From Actinomadura sp. KC345 (lineage in GTDB: Bacteria; Actinomycetota; Actinomycetes; Streptosporangiales; Streptosporangiaceae), in the NCBI RefSeq assembly GCF_004348515.1, contig NZ_SMKH01000033.1:1-40121 (forward strand): DNA of 40,121 nt. The letters are read 5' to 3'. The notes below the pieces were generated by a model. The model saw only the letters and a program-made list of their open reading frames with translations. It had not been told where the DNA came from and made no database searches. Below are positions 8,543-17,237 of the stretch, piece by piece. Position numbers and translations under genes: made by a program. Positions within the stretch are counted from its first letter, which is position 1, and every line of letters begins with the position of its first letter.

Positions 8543-10045
8543 ATGACCTTGCAGCAGCTCTACATGGTGCTGCTGGTCGGCGGCTCCGTCCTGCTGGCGG
8601 GCATCACCGCGGCCCGCGTCGCGCACGGTGCGGGGCTGCCCAGCCTGCTGTTCTTCCTGGCCCTCGGCCTCATCCTCGGAGAGGGCGGGCTGGGCCTGAA
8701 CTTCGACGACGCCCAGCTCGCCCAGGCTTTGGGCACCGGCGCGCTCGGCCTCATCCTCATCGAAGGCGGGCTGTCCACGTCATGGGCCGACATGCGGCGG
8801 CTGCTGGCGCCCGCCGGGGTGCTGGCCACCGCGGGCGTCGCCGTCTCGATGCTCCTCACCGCGACCGGCGCGCACCTGCTGCTGGGGATGGAGTGGCGCC
8901 TGGCGCTGCTGCTCGGCGCGATCGTGTCGTCCACCGACGCCGCGGCGACGTTCGCCGTCCTGCGGTCGCTGCCGCTGCCGTCCAAGGTCCGGGGCCTGCT
9001 GGAGGCCGAGTCGGGCCTCAACGACGCCCCCACCATCATCCTGGTGCTGGTGTTCAGCACCGCCGGCGACCTCCCCGGCCCCGGATACGTCGCGGGCAAC
9101 CTGGTCTACCAGCTGGCCGCCGGCGCGGCCATGGGCCTGATCACCGGGCGCCTCGGCGTCGCCGCGCTGCGGCGCATCGCGCTGCCCGCCACCGGCCTCT
9201 ACCCGCTGGCCACCGTCGGCTTCGGCGTCATCGCGTTCGCCGCGGCGGGGACGGCGGGCGCCAGCGGCATCATCGCCGCCTACCTGTGCGGGCTGGTGCT
9301 GGGCAACTCCCGGCTGCCGCACCGCGCCGCGACCCGGTCGTTCGCCGAGGGCGCCGGCTGGCTGGCCCAGATCGGCCTGTTCGTGATGCTCGGCCTGCTG
9401 GTCTCCCCCAGCGAGCTTCCGGAGGCGATCGTGACGGCCATCGTGGTGGGGCTCGTCCTGCTGCTGGTCGCGCGGCCGATCTCGGTGCTGGTGTGCCTTC
9501 CGGCGTTCCGCGTCCCGTGGCGCGAGCAGGCGTTCCTCTCCTGGGCGGGGCTGCGCGGCGCCGTGCCGATCGTGCTGGCCACCTTCCCCATCGTCTCCGG
9601 GGTGGACGGCGCGCTGGAGCTGCTGCACATCGTGTTCGTGCTGGTCGTGGTGTTCACGCTGATCCAGGGACCGAGCCTGCCCGGGGCGGCGCGGCTGCTC
9701 CGCGTGACCCAGCCGGGCCAGGCCCGCGAGGTGAACGTCGAGGCCGCCCCGCTGGACGTGCTCGGCGCCGAGCTGCTCACGCTGACGATCCCGCGCGGCT
9801 CCCGCCTGCACGGGGTCGAGATCGCCGAGCTGCGCCTGCCCTCCGCCGCGGTCGTCAGCCTGATCATCCGCGACGGGGCGGCCCTGGTGCCGGGGCCCAC
9901 CACCGTCCTGGCCGAGGAGGACGAGATCCTCATCGTGGCCACCGAGGCCGTCCGGGAGACGGCCGAGCGACGCCTGCGCGCGGTGGGCCGCCGCGGGCGC
10001 CTGGCCTACTGGCTCGGCGAGCGCGGAGATGCGGAGCCCGGCTGA
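8543..10045 (+). CDS. Potassium/proton antiporter with C-terminal RCK_C domain (NhaP2-like)
   Basis: A 500-residue CPA-type cation/proton antiporter. About 12 membrane segments occupy residues 1 to about 385, including LPSLLFFLALGLILGEGGLG, the helix with GAIVSSTDAAATFAVL (the conserved acidic ion-binding region) and LLEAESGLNDAPTIILVLVF. A soluble tail follows (about 410-485) with LTIPRGSRLHGVEIAELRLP and AEEDEILIVATEAV, the signature of a TrkA-C/RCK_C regulatory domain that usually senses nucleotide or ion. This layout matches bacterial K(+)/H(+) antiporters of the NhaP2/CvrA group. The start at 8543 is preferred over the ATG at 8534, since AGGGG is only properly spaced for the later one. 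It is divergent from the MFS fusion. Confidence 0.88.
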   Translation: MTLQQLYMVLLVGGSVLLAGITAARVAHGAGLPSLLFFLALGLILGEGGLGLNFDDAQLAQALGTGALGLILIEGGLSTSWADMRRLLAPAGVLATAGVAVSMLLTATGAHLLLGMEWRLALLLGAIVSSTDAAATFAVLRSLPLPSKVRGLLEAESGLNDAPTIILVLVFSTAGDLPGPGYVAGNLVYQLAAGAAMGLITGRLGVAALRRIALPATGLYPLATVGFGVIAFAAAGTAGASGIIAAYLCGLVLGNSRLPHRAATRSFAEGAGWLAQIGLFVMLGLLVSPSELPEAIVTAIVVGLVLLLVARPISVLVCLPAFRVPWREQAFLSWAGLRGAVPIVLATFPIVSGVDGALELLHIVFVLVVVFTLIQGPSLPGAARLLRVTQPGQAREVNVEAAPLDVLGAELLTLTIPRGSRLHGVEIAELRLPSAAVVSLIIRDGAALVPGPTTVLAEEDEILIVATEAVRETAERRLRAVGRRGRLAYWLGERGDAEPG

Positions 10046-10046
10046 G

Positions 10047-10682
10047 TCAGTACCGGTTGTTCTCGGCGTCCAGGGCGAGGTCGGCGTCGATCACGTCCGC
10101 CGTGACCTCCTTGATGCCGATCTGGTCCTTCGTGATCTGGCCGAGCGTCGGCAGGGACGTGCGGTCCGGCCAGGTCTCGGGCTTCCAGAGCGACGAGCGC
10201 AGGAACGCCTTCGAGCAGTGCATGTACAGCTCTTCGACCTGGATGACGACCGCGAGGTGCGGGCGCTTGCCCCGGACCTCCAGGTCGTCGAAGAACGGCG
10301 CGTCCGACACGAGCGTCGCGCGGCCGTTGACGCGCAGGGTCTCGTTCATCCCCGGCACCAGGAACAGGAGCCCGGCGCGGGGGTTGCGCAGGAGGTTGCG
10401 GAAACTGTCGGTCCGCCGGTTGCCGGGACGGTCGGCGAGCACGAGCGTGTGGTCGTCCAGGACCAGCACCGACCCGGCGGGGTCGCCACGAGGGGAGACG
10501 TCGCAGGTGCCGTCCGAATCCGACGTCGCCAGCAGCAGAAGCGGCGAGTGGGCGATGATCGTGCGGGCGTGCTCGTCGATCCGGCCGATGTCCTTGTCGA
10601 TGACGAACCGGCCGGGCTCCTGCACGATCTCGCGGAGTTCGGCTTCGCTGGCCACCACGCGCATTTCAGGCAGAGTCCCCAT
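10047..10682 (-). CDS. PPOX-type FMN flavoprotein, MSMEG_1061-like family
   Basis: A 211-residue split-barrel flavoprotein related to pyridoxamine 5'-phosphate oxidase. Recognisable stretches are HSPLLLLATSDSDGTCDVSPRG, LVLADRPGNRRTDSFRNLLR, LLFLVPGMNETLRVNG and HCSKAFLRSSLW, which match my memory of the MSMEG_1061 family of FMN-dependent PPOX proteins. The physiological substrate is unknown. An upstream in-frame ATG at 10712 lies inside the promoter (TTGACC-N17-TACCTT), so the start is placed at 10682, seven bases after the -10, giving a leaderless message. It is convergent with the antiporter: the two stops are one base apart and no hairpin terminator is evident. Confidence 0.85.
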   Translation of the reverse strand: MGTLPEMRVVASEAELREIVQEPGRFVIDKDIGRIDEHARTIIAHSPLLLLATSDSDGTCDVSPRGDPAGSVLVLDDHTLVLADRPGNRRTDSFRNLLRNPRAGLLFLVPGMNETLRVNGRATLVSDAPFFDDLEVRGKRPHLAVVIQVEELYMHCSKAFLRSSLWKPETWPDRTSLPTLGQITKDQIGIKEVTADVIDADLALDAENNRY

Positions 10683-10689
10683 TGCAGGG

Positions 10690-10718
10690 AAGGTAAACCT
10701 AAGTTCGTTCATGGTCAA
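10690..10718 (-). promoter_or_regulatory. Leaderless promoter of PPOX flavoprotein gene
   Basis: On the minus strand TTGACC and TACCTT are exactly 17 bases apart and the -10 ends seven bases before the ATG at 10682. The spacer and -10 include TTAGGTT and an AGGT..ACCT repeat resembling half of an actinobacterial iron (IdeR/DmdR) box. That similarity is weak. Confidence 0.65.
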
Positions 10719-10802
10719 AGCGAACCCCCAGTTCACATGCCAGGAACAACCAGGCCGCCGCCGCGGTTCCTGCGGGTGAATCGACGAAGAGGGGGTCACA
10801 CG

Positions 10803-11159
10803 ATGACCGTGTACGAGGAGTTCCAGCGGGCGACCCTGTTCTTCGACTCCAAGGACTACATCGGGGCGGCGCGCATCCTGGCCCCGATCGTGGCGGAGCA
10901 CGGCGAGAACCGGGCGGCCGTCGAGCTGCTCGGCCGGGCCTACTTCCACAGCGCCCAGCTCGGCCGCGCCGAGGAGGCCTTCCGCCGGCTCGTCGACCTG
11001 GACCCGTCCAACGGCTGGGCCTACGAGGCGCTGGCCCGCACCCTGGAGCGGCGCACCCGCCCGGACGAGGCCAGGGTCCTCCGCAAGCTGGCCGCCGCCA
11101 TGGGCGTCGAGCCGGCGGGCGAGGTCGACGTCTCGGTCACGGCCGCCCACCTGGCCTGA
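10803..11159 (+). CDS. Tetratricopeptide-repeat protein
   Basis: A short 118-residue helical protein. Two to three TPR-like units are visible: DSKDYIGAARILAPIVAEHG, VELLGRAYFHSAQLGRAEEA followed by FRRLVDLDPSNGWAYEALAR, then RRTRPDEARVLRKLAAAMGV. TPRs mediate protein-protein contacts and the partner is unknown. The start ATG is preceded by AGGGGG at a normal distance. A strong hairpin follows the stop, so it is probably a single-gene unit divergent from the PPOX gene. Confidence 0.8.
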   Translation: MTVYEEFQRATLFFDSKDYIGAARILAPIVAEHGENRAAVELLGRAYFHSAQLGRAEEAFRRLVDLDPSNGWAYEALARTLERRTRPDEARVLRKLAAAMGVEPAGEVDVSVTAAHLA

Positions 11160-11172
11160 CCACCCCGGTCCG

Positions 11173-11206
11173 CCCGGCGCACCTGACTTTCGTCGGGTGC
11201 GCCGGG
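11173..11206 (+). terminator. Strong hairpin after TPR gene
   Basis: CCCGGCGCACC pairs perfectly with GGTGCGCCGGG. Three more pairs (one G-T) close the stem to 14 pairs with a CTTTCG loop. It starts 14 bases after the TPR stop. No U-run follows, which is usual in actinomycetes. Confidence 0.7.
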
Positions 11207-11276
11207 TGGCGATCGGGCACTGCGCGCACCGCCCGCCGCTTCCTAGGTTGCCGGTAGACGACGACTGGGAGCGCGC

Positions 11277-12209
11277 ATGATCACCCTTTCCGGGCTGACC
11301 AAACGCTACGGCGGGACGACCGCCGTGGCGGACCTGTCCTTGAAGATCGAACCGGGCCTGGTGACCGGTTTCCTCGGGCCGAACGGAGCGGGGAAGTCCA
11401 CGACCATGCGGATGATCCTCGGCCTGGACGAGCCGACCGCGGGCGCGGCGCTGGTCTCCGGCCGCCGGTACGCGGAGTTCCGGCACCCGCTGCGCGAGGC
11501 CGGGGCCGTGCTGGAGGCCAAGTCCCTGCACCCCGGCCGCGGCGCCCGGAGCCATCTGCTCGCGATGGCGCGCAGCAACGGGATCCCCCGCCGGCGCGTG
11601 GACGAGGTGCTGGGCCTGGTCGGGCTGGCGGACGTCGCGGGCAAGCGGGCCGGAACGTACTCGCTGGGGATGGGCCAGCGGCTCGGCATCGCCGGCGCGC
11701 TCCTCGGCGACCCGCCGGTCCTGATGTTCGACGAGCCGGTGAACGGCCTGGACCCGGACGGCGTCCGCTGGGTGCGCGAGCTGATGCGCTCCCTGGCCGC
11801 GGAGGGCCGGACCGTCTTCGTGTCCAGCCATCTCATGAGCGAGATGGAGATGACCGCCGACCGCCTCGTGGTCATCGGGAAGGGCAGGCTCATCGCCGAC
11901 GCGCCGATCGCCGAGATCCTCGCCGGAAGCTCCCGGCACCGCGTCAAGGTGCGCGGCCCCCACGCCGAGGGCCTGCGGGAACTGGTCGCCCAACTGGAGC
12001 GGCACGGCGTCCGGGCCGAGACGGTCTCGCCCGGGGAGCTGCTGCTCTCGGGCACGACCGTCGAAGCCGTGGGCGAGCTGGCCCACCGCCTAGGGCTCCT
12101 CCTGCACGAACTCAGCCCGCAGGACGCCACGCTTGAGCAGGCCTACATGGAACTGACCGCTGGGAGCGTCGAGTTCACGGCGTCCGTGTCCCAAGGAGAG
12201 GCCCGATGA
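11277..12209 (+). CDS. ABC transporter ATP-binding protein (drug/antibiotic export type)
   Basis: A 310-residue cytoplasmic ATPase subunit. Walker A is GPNGAGKST (residues 34-42), the signature is YSLGMGQRLGIAGALLGDPP, Walker B is VLMFDEPVNGLDPDG and the H-loop is VFVSSHLMSEMEMTADR. The C-terminal part (HELSPQDATLEQAYMELTAG) is typical of the CcmA/NatA-like exporters that pair with a six-helix permease. GGGAG precedes the ATG. Its stop overlaps the permease start (ATGA), so the two subunits are translationally coupled. The substrate is not deducible. Resistance to a peptide or antibiotic is the usual role in this family. Confidence 0.93.
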   Translation: MITLSGLTKRYGGTTAVADLSLKIEPGLVTGFLGPNGAGKSTTMRMILGLDEPTAGAALVSGRRYAEFRHPLREAGAVLEAKSLHPGRGARSHLLAMARSNGIPRRRVDEVLGLVGLADVAGKRAGTYSLGMGQRLGIAGALLGDPPVLMFDEPVNGLDPDGVRWVRELMRSLAAEGRTVFVSSHLMSEMEMTADRLVVIGKGRLIADAPIAEILAGSSRHRVKVRGPHAEGLRELVAQLERHGVRAETVSPGELLLSGTTVEAVGELAHRLGLLLHELSPQDATLEQAYMELTAGSVEFTASVSQGEAR

Positions 12210-13039
12210 CCGCAGCCACCGAGGACCGCACGCCCCGCACCGCGACCGGAGGCCGCCCGCTGGGACCCCCGGCCGGGGGCCGTCTCCCGGGCGCGGTGGC
12301 CGCCGAGTGGACGAAGGCGTGGACCGTCCGCAGCACCTGGTGGACTCTCTTCGGGGCCGCCGTCCTGATGGGGCTGGCCTGCCTCCAGCTCGCCATCTTC
12401 ACCGTCAACTCCAACGAGAACGACGACCCGGCGGACGACAGCGGCGTCATCGGGATCGGGACGATCGCGATCGGCGCGGTGGACCTCGTCCAGTTCGTGC
12501 TGATCGGGCTGGCGATGGTGCTGGTCACCAGCGAGTACTCCACCGGGACGATCCGCGCGACGCTCCAGTGGATCCCGCGCAGAGGCGAGATGCTGGCGGC
12601 CAAGACCCTGGTCGTGGCCGTCATCGGCGGCGTGACCGGGATCGTCCTCGCGGTGGCCGGATCGCTGGGCGCGCTGCCGCTGCTCGGCCACTGGGGCGAA
12701 CTCAAGCCCGCCGCCTGGCTCGGCGACGTCCTCGCCGTCGGCGCCTACATGACCCTGATCAGCGTCTTCTCCGTGGGCGTCGCCGCCCTGCTGCGCAGCG
12801 CCGTGAGCACGCTGATCGTCCTCTTCCTCGTCATCATGGTCGTGCCCGCCAGCCTCCAGGCGAGCAACATCACCGCGTTCGAACGCGTCGCGGACTACAT
12901 GCCCGCCGTCGCCGGGGCGACGTTCATGCGCGGCGAATCCGACGCCTACCCACCGGCGGTCGGATTGCTGGTGTTCGCCGCCTGGGCGGTGGCCGCACTC
13001 GTCGCCGCCCACACCGCCCTGAACCGCCGCGACGCCTGA
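12206..13039 (+). CDS. ABC transporter permease (ABC-2 type)
   Basis: A 277-residue integral membrane partner of the preceding ATPase, overlapping it by four bases. After a Pro/Gly-rich N-terminus the sequence enters the membrane with WWTLFGAAVLMGLACLQLAI. It has VQFVLIGLAMVLVTSEYSTG TI-type ABC-2 sequence followed by RATLQWIPRRGEMLAAK, characteristic of permeases such as those of NatA/NatB-like exporters. Further helices are VVAVIGGVTGIVLAVAGSLG, VGAYMTLISVFSVGVAALLR and LIVLFLVIMVVPASL, ending with VGLLVFAAWAVAALVAAHTA. Together the pair probably forms a dimeric exporter. Confidence 0.9.
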   Translation: MTAATEDRTPRTATGGRPLGPPAGGRLPGAVAAEWTKAWTVRSTWWTLFGAAVLMGLACLQLAIFTVNSNENDDPADDSGVIGIGTIAIGAVDLVQFVLIGLAMVLVTSEYSTGTIRATLQWIPRRGEMLAAKTLVVAVIGGVTGIVLAVAGSLGALPLLGHWGELKPAAWLGDVLAVGAYMTLISVFSVGVAALLRSAVSTLIVLFLVIMVVPASLQASNITAFERVADYMPAVAGATFMRGESDAYPPAVGLLVFAAWAVAALVAAHTALNRRDA

Positions 13040-13177
13040 CACCTCTACGGGTCCGGCGTTTCGGAGGCCGGAGTGTCGTTCTGCGCCGGGACCGGTGAGT
13101 CCACAGGCATGAGCACGGTCGCGAGCAGCCGCGGCACCCGGAAGAAGGAGTCGCGATCTCGCCGTTCCGCCGCGGGT

Positions 13178-14030
13178 TCACAGGAGGCGGAACGGGTCCC
13201 CCACGTCCACCCGCCCCGGCGTCACCACCTGGGCGTAGACGCCGGCGCACGGACGCGGCCCGAGCCCGGGCAGCGGCTCGACGAGGTTCAGCCGGGCGGG
13301 GACCCGCAACGCGCCGGTGTCGCGGGGCAACGCGCCGTGCTCCAGCGTCGGAACCGAGCAGCGCGGCGTCGGCGCCATGACCCGCAGGACGGCCTCGCCG
13401 ACCACCAGGTCGCGGCCGACCCAGTCGTTCTCACCGAAACCCGGGCCGCCGGTGTCGAGCACGATGTTGGGCCGGTACCGCGCGGCCTCCATGACGCCGC
13501 GTTCCCCCCGCCTCGGCGATCCTGTCCAGCGTCGCCGTGCCGACCAGGTGGACGGGCGCGAAGTCGACGAAGGTGCCGGGTGGCGAGCCCTGCCCGAGGA
13601 CGACCTCCTCGTCCTCCACCTCGGCGGCGACCCCGGCCGCGAGGACCTGGTCGGGGACGGCGCGGGCCAGCGTGGCACCGTCGGGACGGGTATCGGTGAG
13701 CGTGACCCGGCGGCCGATCGCCGCGGACAGCTCGGCGTCGGCGCCGGGGTCGCCGCCGCGCACCGTCCGGCCGTCCGGCAGGACGATCCGGATCGCGTGG
13801 CCGTCGGCCACCGCCGCCATCGTCAGGAGGGCGCGCCAGAGCCGGGGGCTCTTGGCGCTCGCGATCCGCCCGCTCTCGGCGTCCAGAAGCGCCCAGCCTC
13901 GACCGCCGTTCGTCCGGCGCCTCGGGTGGGCGCCCGGAACGTCCGGCGGCCGCGTTCGGAGAGCCGGTCGATGCGGACACCGCGGGCGTCCCCGCCCCGG
14001 ACGATCGCGGCCGTGATCTCCGTAAGCTAC
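13178..14030 (-). pseudogene. MOSC domain protein gene, frameshifted
   Basis: Two minus-strand frames join into one MOSC (molybdenum cofactor sulfurase C-terminal) protein. The upstream part reads GGRGWALLDAESGRIASAKS, AIRIVLPDGRTVRGGDPGAD and FAPVHLVGTATLDRIAEAGG. The downstream part reads EAARYRPNIVLDTGGPGFGE, ENDWVGRDLVVGEAVLRVMA, TPRCSVPTLEHGALPRD and CAGVYAQVVTPGRVDVGDPF. The switch falls in a run of six G (13505-13510), and removing one G restores the frame. The N-terminal 40 codons also fit poorly and no good start codon is present, so a second lesion is likely. MOSC proteins handle sulfur with a conserved Cys, here in PTPRCSVPTL. The left boundary is the stop after PFRLL; the right boundary is approximate. 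Confidence 0.7.
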
Positions 14031-14095
14031 ATCCCCTGCCGGCGAACCCGGCCCCGGCCTCCGGCGCGAGAGCGGCGCGAACCTCCCCGACGGGA

Positions 14096-15400
14096 TCAGT
14101 TCGGGTGGTCGTTGAGCTGGACGGAGATGCGGTGCTCGCTGGAGGTCCAGCTCGGGACGGCGAGCGCGTCGATGCGGCCCTGGCCACCGCGAGGCCGGGC
14201 GACGATCGAGGTGGGACGCCGCCCGGCCGGAACGTAGACGTCCATCCCGGTGATGAACGGCGTGGAGAAGAACGCCGGGATGGGCTCGGTCAGGTCGGTG
14301 ACGCCGTCGACGCCCGCGTCGTAGGCGAAGATCCCGATGGCGCGCTTGGTGCGCGGGGCGTTGGCGGCGTTCAGGATCTCGCGCCCGTTGACGCGCAGCG
14401 AGTCGCCGTCCCCGCCCTGGTCGCCCCACCATTCCTTGTTCCTGCTGATGGTGAGGGCGGAGTGCCGGTCGCCGGTCTCCACGAGCCCGGACAGGCCCTC
14501 GCCGGGACGGCTGGTCAGCAGCCGGACGAGCCGGTCGCTGCGGAGGAACGGCTGGAAGTACAGATGGTGGACGGACTCCTCGTTCCACACGACCGCGAAC
14601 TCGTAGTGGGCGTTGCCGCGAGCCTTGAACGGCCCCCATGCCCCGTCCCCGCCGAGCTCGTAGGCGGCCAGCGGCCGGCGGGACAGGCGCTTACCCGTCA
14701 GCGGGTTCACCCGGTAGATCTCCAGCCGGGTCCCCGCCGCGCCGACATTGGACGGGAACAGCACCGCGCGCCCCGACAGGGAGATGTGCCGCTCCGGGAC
14801 GATCCACGTCGTGCGCGGCGCCCGCCCGTTGAGGAACTCGTAGACCGTCGAGAACGTCTCCGGCGACGTCACGACCTGGGTGTGCGCCTGCCCGGAGAAG
14901 TACACGTTCTCGGCGCCCTCGACCCGGCGGTCGGTCGATCCCTCGCCCCACACGGCCAGCGTCGGGACCCCGCCCGGCAGGCTGTCCGAGGTCGCACCAT
15001 CGAGGTTGACGTAGTGCGCGACGTTCGCCGCCCGCTCCGCCGAGCTTCGCAGGTAGCTCTGCATGAGGGAGGTGCCGAGTGAGTGGGCGAGCAGGTCCAC
15101 CTGGTCTGCGCGGGTCTCGTCGAGGAGCCGCGCGATGCGGTCGTCCAGGGACGCGAAGACCTGTTCCACGGTGGTCACGGTGAACGTCGAGTCGTACTCG
15201 TGGGCTTCGATGTACCGGTCCGGGTATCCGTTGGAGGCCAGGCGCCGCGCCTGGGTCTCGAACTGGCCGGCGGAGCCGCTGAACCCGTGCACGAACACCA
15301 CGGGACGCGGCCGGTCGCGGCGGCCGTCCGCGTGCGCGGGCGACACGACCGAAGCGGACAACAGCAGGATGCAGAGCAGCGCGATGAGCCTTCGCGACAT
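14096..15400 (-). CDS. Secreted lipase/esterase, alpha/beta hydrolase
   Basis: A 434-residue secreted enzyme. MSRRLIALLCILLLSASVVS followed by PAHADG is a typical signal peptide with an AxA cleavage site near residue 24. The oxyanion region PVVFVHGFSGSAGQF (about 33-47) and nucleophile elbow AHSLGT with Ser107 mark the alpha/beta-hydrolase fold; a likely His is in GQAHTQVVTSPET. The arrangement resembles Lipase class 2 / EstB-like proteins of actinomycetes, with an extra C-terminal beta-rich half of about 200 residues of unknown role. AAGGG lies nine bases before the ATG. The extracellular substrate is probably a lipid ester. Confidence 0.87.
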   Translation of the reverse strand: MSRRLIALLCILLLSASVVSPAHADGRRDRPRPVVFVHGFSGSAGQFETQARRLASNGYPDRYIEAHEYDSTFTVTTVEQVFASLDDRIARLLDETRADQVDLLAHSLGTSLMQSYLRSSAERAANVAHYVNLDGATSDSLPGGVPTLAVWGEGSTDRRVEGAENVYFSGQAHTQVVTSPETFSTVYEFLNGRAPRTTWIVPERHISLSGRAVLFPSNVGAAGTRLEIYRVNPLTGKRLSRRPLAAYELGGDGAWGPFKARGNAHYEFAVVWNEESVHHLYFQPFLRSDRLVRLLTSRPGEGLSGLVETGDRHSALTISRNKEWWGDQGGDGDSLRVNGREILNAANAPRTKRAIGIFAYDAGVDGVTDLTEPIPAFFSTPFITGMDVYVPAGRRPTSIVARPRGGQGRIDALAVPSWTSSEHRISVQLNDHPN

Positions 15401-15479
15401 CGGAACGGACCCTTCTGGCGATCATCCGGGCCCAAAGCGTCCGATCTTGCGGGGACGGCGTCAAGGCTCCCGGCGCCAC

Positions 15480-15511
15480 ACTGTGCCCGCTCCCAACTGT
15501 GCCCGCTCCCA
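15480..15511. repeat. Tandem 16-base duplication
   Basis: ACTGTGCCCGCTCCCA occurs twice in direct succession (15480-15495, 15496-15511) between the lipase start and the end of the next gene. It is non-coding. It may reflect slippage or a local assembly duplication. Confidence 0.8.
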
Positions 15512-15541
15512 GTCGCCGCCGAACCGGACGCCGGGCGTCGC

Positions 15542-16411
15542 TCACCCGATCTCGGCCTCGGCCGGGACGTACTTCGCCTCGATCTGGAACACCGCGAAGT
15601 AGTACTCGGGCTCCTCGCATCGGGCACCGCCCCCGCCGTCCGGTTCGGCGGTGAGCCGCTCCGGGTCGATCACCATGAACGCGGTCTCGGCACGGCAGCC
15701 GGACAGCACGAAGGCGAAGCGCCGATAGGCGGAACCGCGGGTGCTCGCGTCGGCGTCGAGCCGGGACGCGGCGTCCCCGGGCAGCGACTTCACGAAGTCC
15801 TCGAACTGGTCGGGCTGGCTCACCTCGGCTGCCCTCGCGGAGCCGCGCGGCCGGTCGTCCAGCTCCCCGAACTCCACGAGTTCCGCGGGGCTCACCGGAT
15901 CGGGCCGCCCTGTGCGCGCACCGGCCAGGACGACGTCGTCCGGCGCCTTGGCCTTGTCCACCGCGAACACGGCGAGGTTGTCGAACGGCGCGGTGCACGT
16001 CTCGTACGTGTTCGTGTCGGTGAGCTCCGGGCCGAGCTGCCCGGAACCGTAGTCGGCCAGGCGCACGCCGTCCGCGCTGGTGCACCCGCTGCCGAAGGAG
16101 AACACCACGACGGCCTCCCGGCCGTAGTCGCGTTCAAGGGCGGCTTCCTGGAACCGCTCGATCTCGCTCTCCCGCGACGTAGAGAACCATGCGCGCACGG
16201 CCTTCGCATCGGTACGGCTGCGCAGCACGGTCGCCATCTGCGGCAATCCGGCGCCGCCGTACTGGAAAAACTCCAGCAACTCCGCGTCCACCATCTTGCC
16301 GGCCTTGCCCGTCGGCCCAATGGGACCACCGCCCAGCGACGCCACCGCGCCGCCGACCGCGGCCAGCAGCGCGACCACCCCGACGACGACCGCAATTCCG
16401 CGTCGTCTCAT
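15542..16411 (-). CDS. Unknown membrane-anchored or secreted protein
   Basis: A 289-residue protein that I do not recognise. The N-terminus MRRRGIAVVVGVVALLAAVG GAVASLGGG is a basic segment plus one hydrophobic helix, giving either a signal peptide or a single anchor with the rest outside. The exported part is acidic with four or more Cys (GSGCTSADG, YETCTAPFD, LSGCRAETAF, GARCEEPE), which could form disulfides. MVDAELLEFFQYGG and FDNLAVFAVDKAKAPDD are distinctive. It follows the lipase on the same strand with about 130 bases between them, so operon membership is uncertain. Confidence 0.7.
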   Translation of the reverse strand: MRRRGIAVVVGVVALLAAVGGAVASLGGGPIGPTGKAGKMVDAELLEFFQYGGAGLPQMATVLRSRTDAKAVRAWFSTSRESEIERFQEAALERDYGREAVVVFSFGSGCTSADGVRLADYGSGQLGPELTDTNTYETCTAPFDNLAVFAVDKAKAPDDVVLAGARTGRPDPVSPAELVEFGELDDRPRGSARAAEVSQPDQFEDFVKSLPGDAASRLDADASTRGSAYRRFAFVLSGCRAETAFMVIDPERLTAEPDGGGGARCEEPEYYFAVFQIEAKYVPAEAEIG

Positions 16412-16431
16412 GCCGGGTTGGACGCCATGGC

Positions 16432-16455
16432 GCCGGCCGTGGTTCGCGGGCCGGC
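16432..16455 (-). terminator. GC-rich hairpin at methyltransferase 3' end
   Basis: GCCGGCC and GGCCGGC pair around a 10-base loop, overlapping the stop codon of the methyltransferase gene by one base. It is probably a transcription terminator for that gene. Confidence 0.45.
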
Positions 16456-17237
16456 TACCCCGGCTTGGTGATGCGGATCTTGGATTGGCCGTGCGGGAGT
16501 TCTTCCCAGTCGTCCATGAAGCGGGCGGTGAATCCGTGCTTTTCGGCGAGTGCCGTCAGCGTTTCCGTGCGGTAGTAGAAGTCCTCCCGCAGGACGTGGT
16601 GTTCGGTCCCTTCGGTGCGGTCGAAGGTGAAGTCGAAGAAGCCTCCCGGGACCATGACGCGTCCGACGTTGGCGAAACATTCGTCGATGACGTCGATCGG
16701 CGAGTGGCTGAAGACGCTGTGCGCGTGCACCACCGAGAAGTGGTCGGCCGGGAGGAACCGCAGCTTGAGGTCGTTGACGAGCGTCATGTGCGGGATCTTG
16801 TCGCCCAGCCCCTGGCGGACGAGCGTGTTCTGCCCGGCGAGAAGGATGTCGGGCGAGATGTCGATGCCGTAGTAGTTGCCGGTGTCGAGGTAGTCGATGA
16901 ACCGCCACCCGGCCCGCAGGTTCCCGCAGCCGATCTCCAGCATCCGGTCATCGGGCTTGAGACCGTGCTTGACCAGGTAGTCGAATTGCATCTGGCCGAG
17001 CTTGAGCCAGCGCTCATGGGACCGGCTGCCGACCGCGGCCTCCGGATTCTTGGCCGTGTCGGACTTCATCACGGCCCGGTAGTAGGCCACGTGGTCCCGG
17101 CTGGAGACGCGCAGTTTCCAATCGCGCGCCGTCCGGGCCAGGTAGGTTTTGATCTTGTCGGGGTTCTGGGCGGCGTATCGGATTTTGTAGGTCAGGCTCG
17201 CGCGATTCCTGCGCGCCGGCGGGACCGGTTCGGTCAT
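16455..17237 (-). CDS. Class I SAM-dependent methyltransferase
   Basis: A 260-residue cytosolic enzyme. A basic N-terminal region of about 75 residues (RNRASLTYKIRYAAQNPDKI) precedes the Rossmann methyltransferase core. Motif I is DDRMLEIGCGNLRAGWRFID (about 97-116), the acidic ribose-binding residue is in NYYGIDISPDILLAGQNTL, and motif IV is DHFSVVHAHSVFSHSP. The C-terminal part (GGFFDFTFDRTEGTEHH) fits methyltransferase 11/25-type folds acting on small molecules or sugars. The acceptor is unknown. It stands alone between a terminator-like hairpin and a gene-poor stretch. Confidence 0.87.
   Translation of the reverse strand: MTEPVPPARRNRASLTYKIRYAAQNPDKIKTYLARTARDWKLRVSSRDHVAYYRAVMKSDTAKNPEAAVGSRSHERWLKLGQMQFDYLVKHGLKPDDRMLEIGCGNLRAGWRFIDYLDTGNYYGIDISPDILLAGQNTLVRQGLGDKIPHMTLVNDLKLRFLPADHFSVVHAHSVFSHSPIDVIDECFANVGRVMVPGGFFDFTFDRTEGTEHHVLREDFYYRTETLTALAEKHGFTARFMDDWEELPHGQSKIRITKPG

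Noticed and set aside
13045..13177. Minus-strand fragment reading FFRVPRLLATVLMPVDSPVP, with high GC3
   Set aside because: There is no start codon or ribosome site, the fragment is only about 45 codons, and it has no recognisable family. It could be a gene remnant but cannot be supported.
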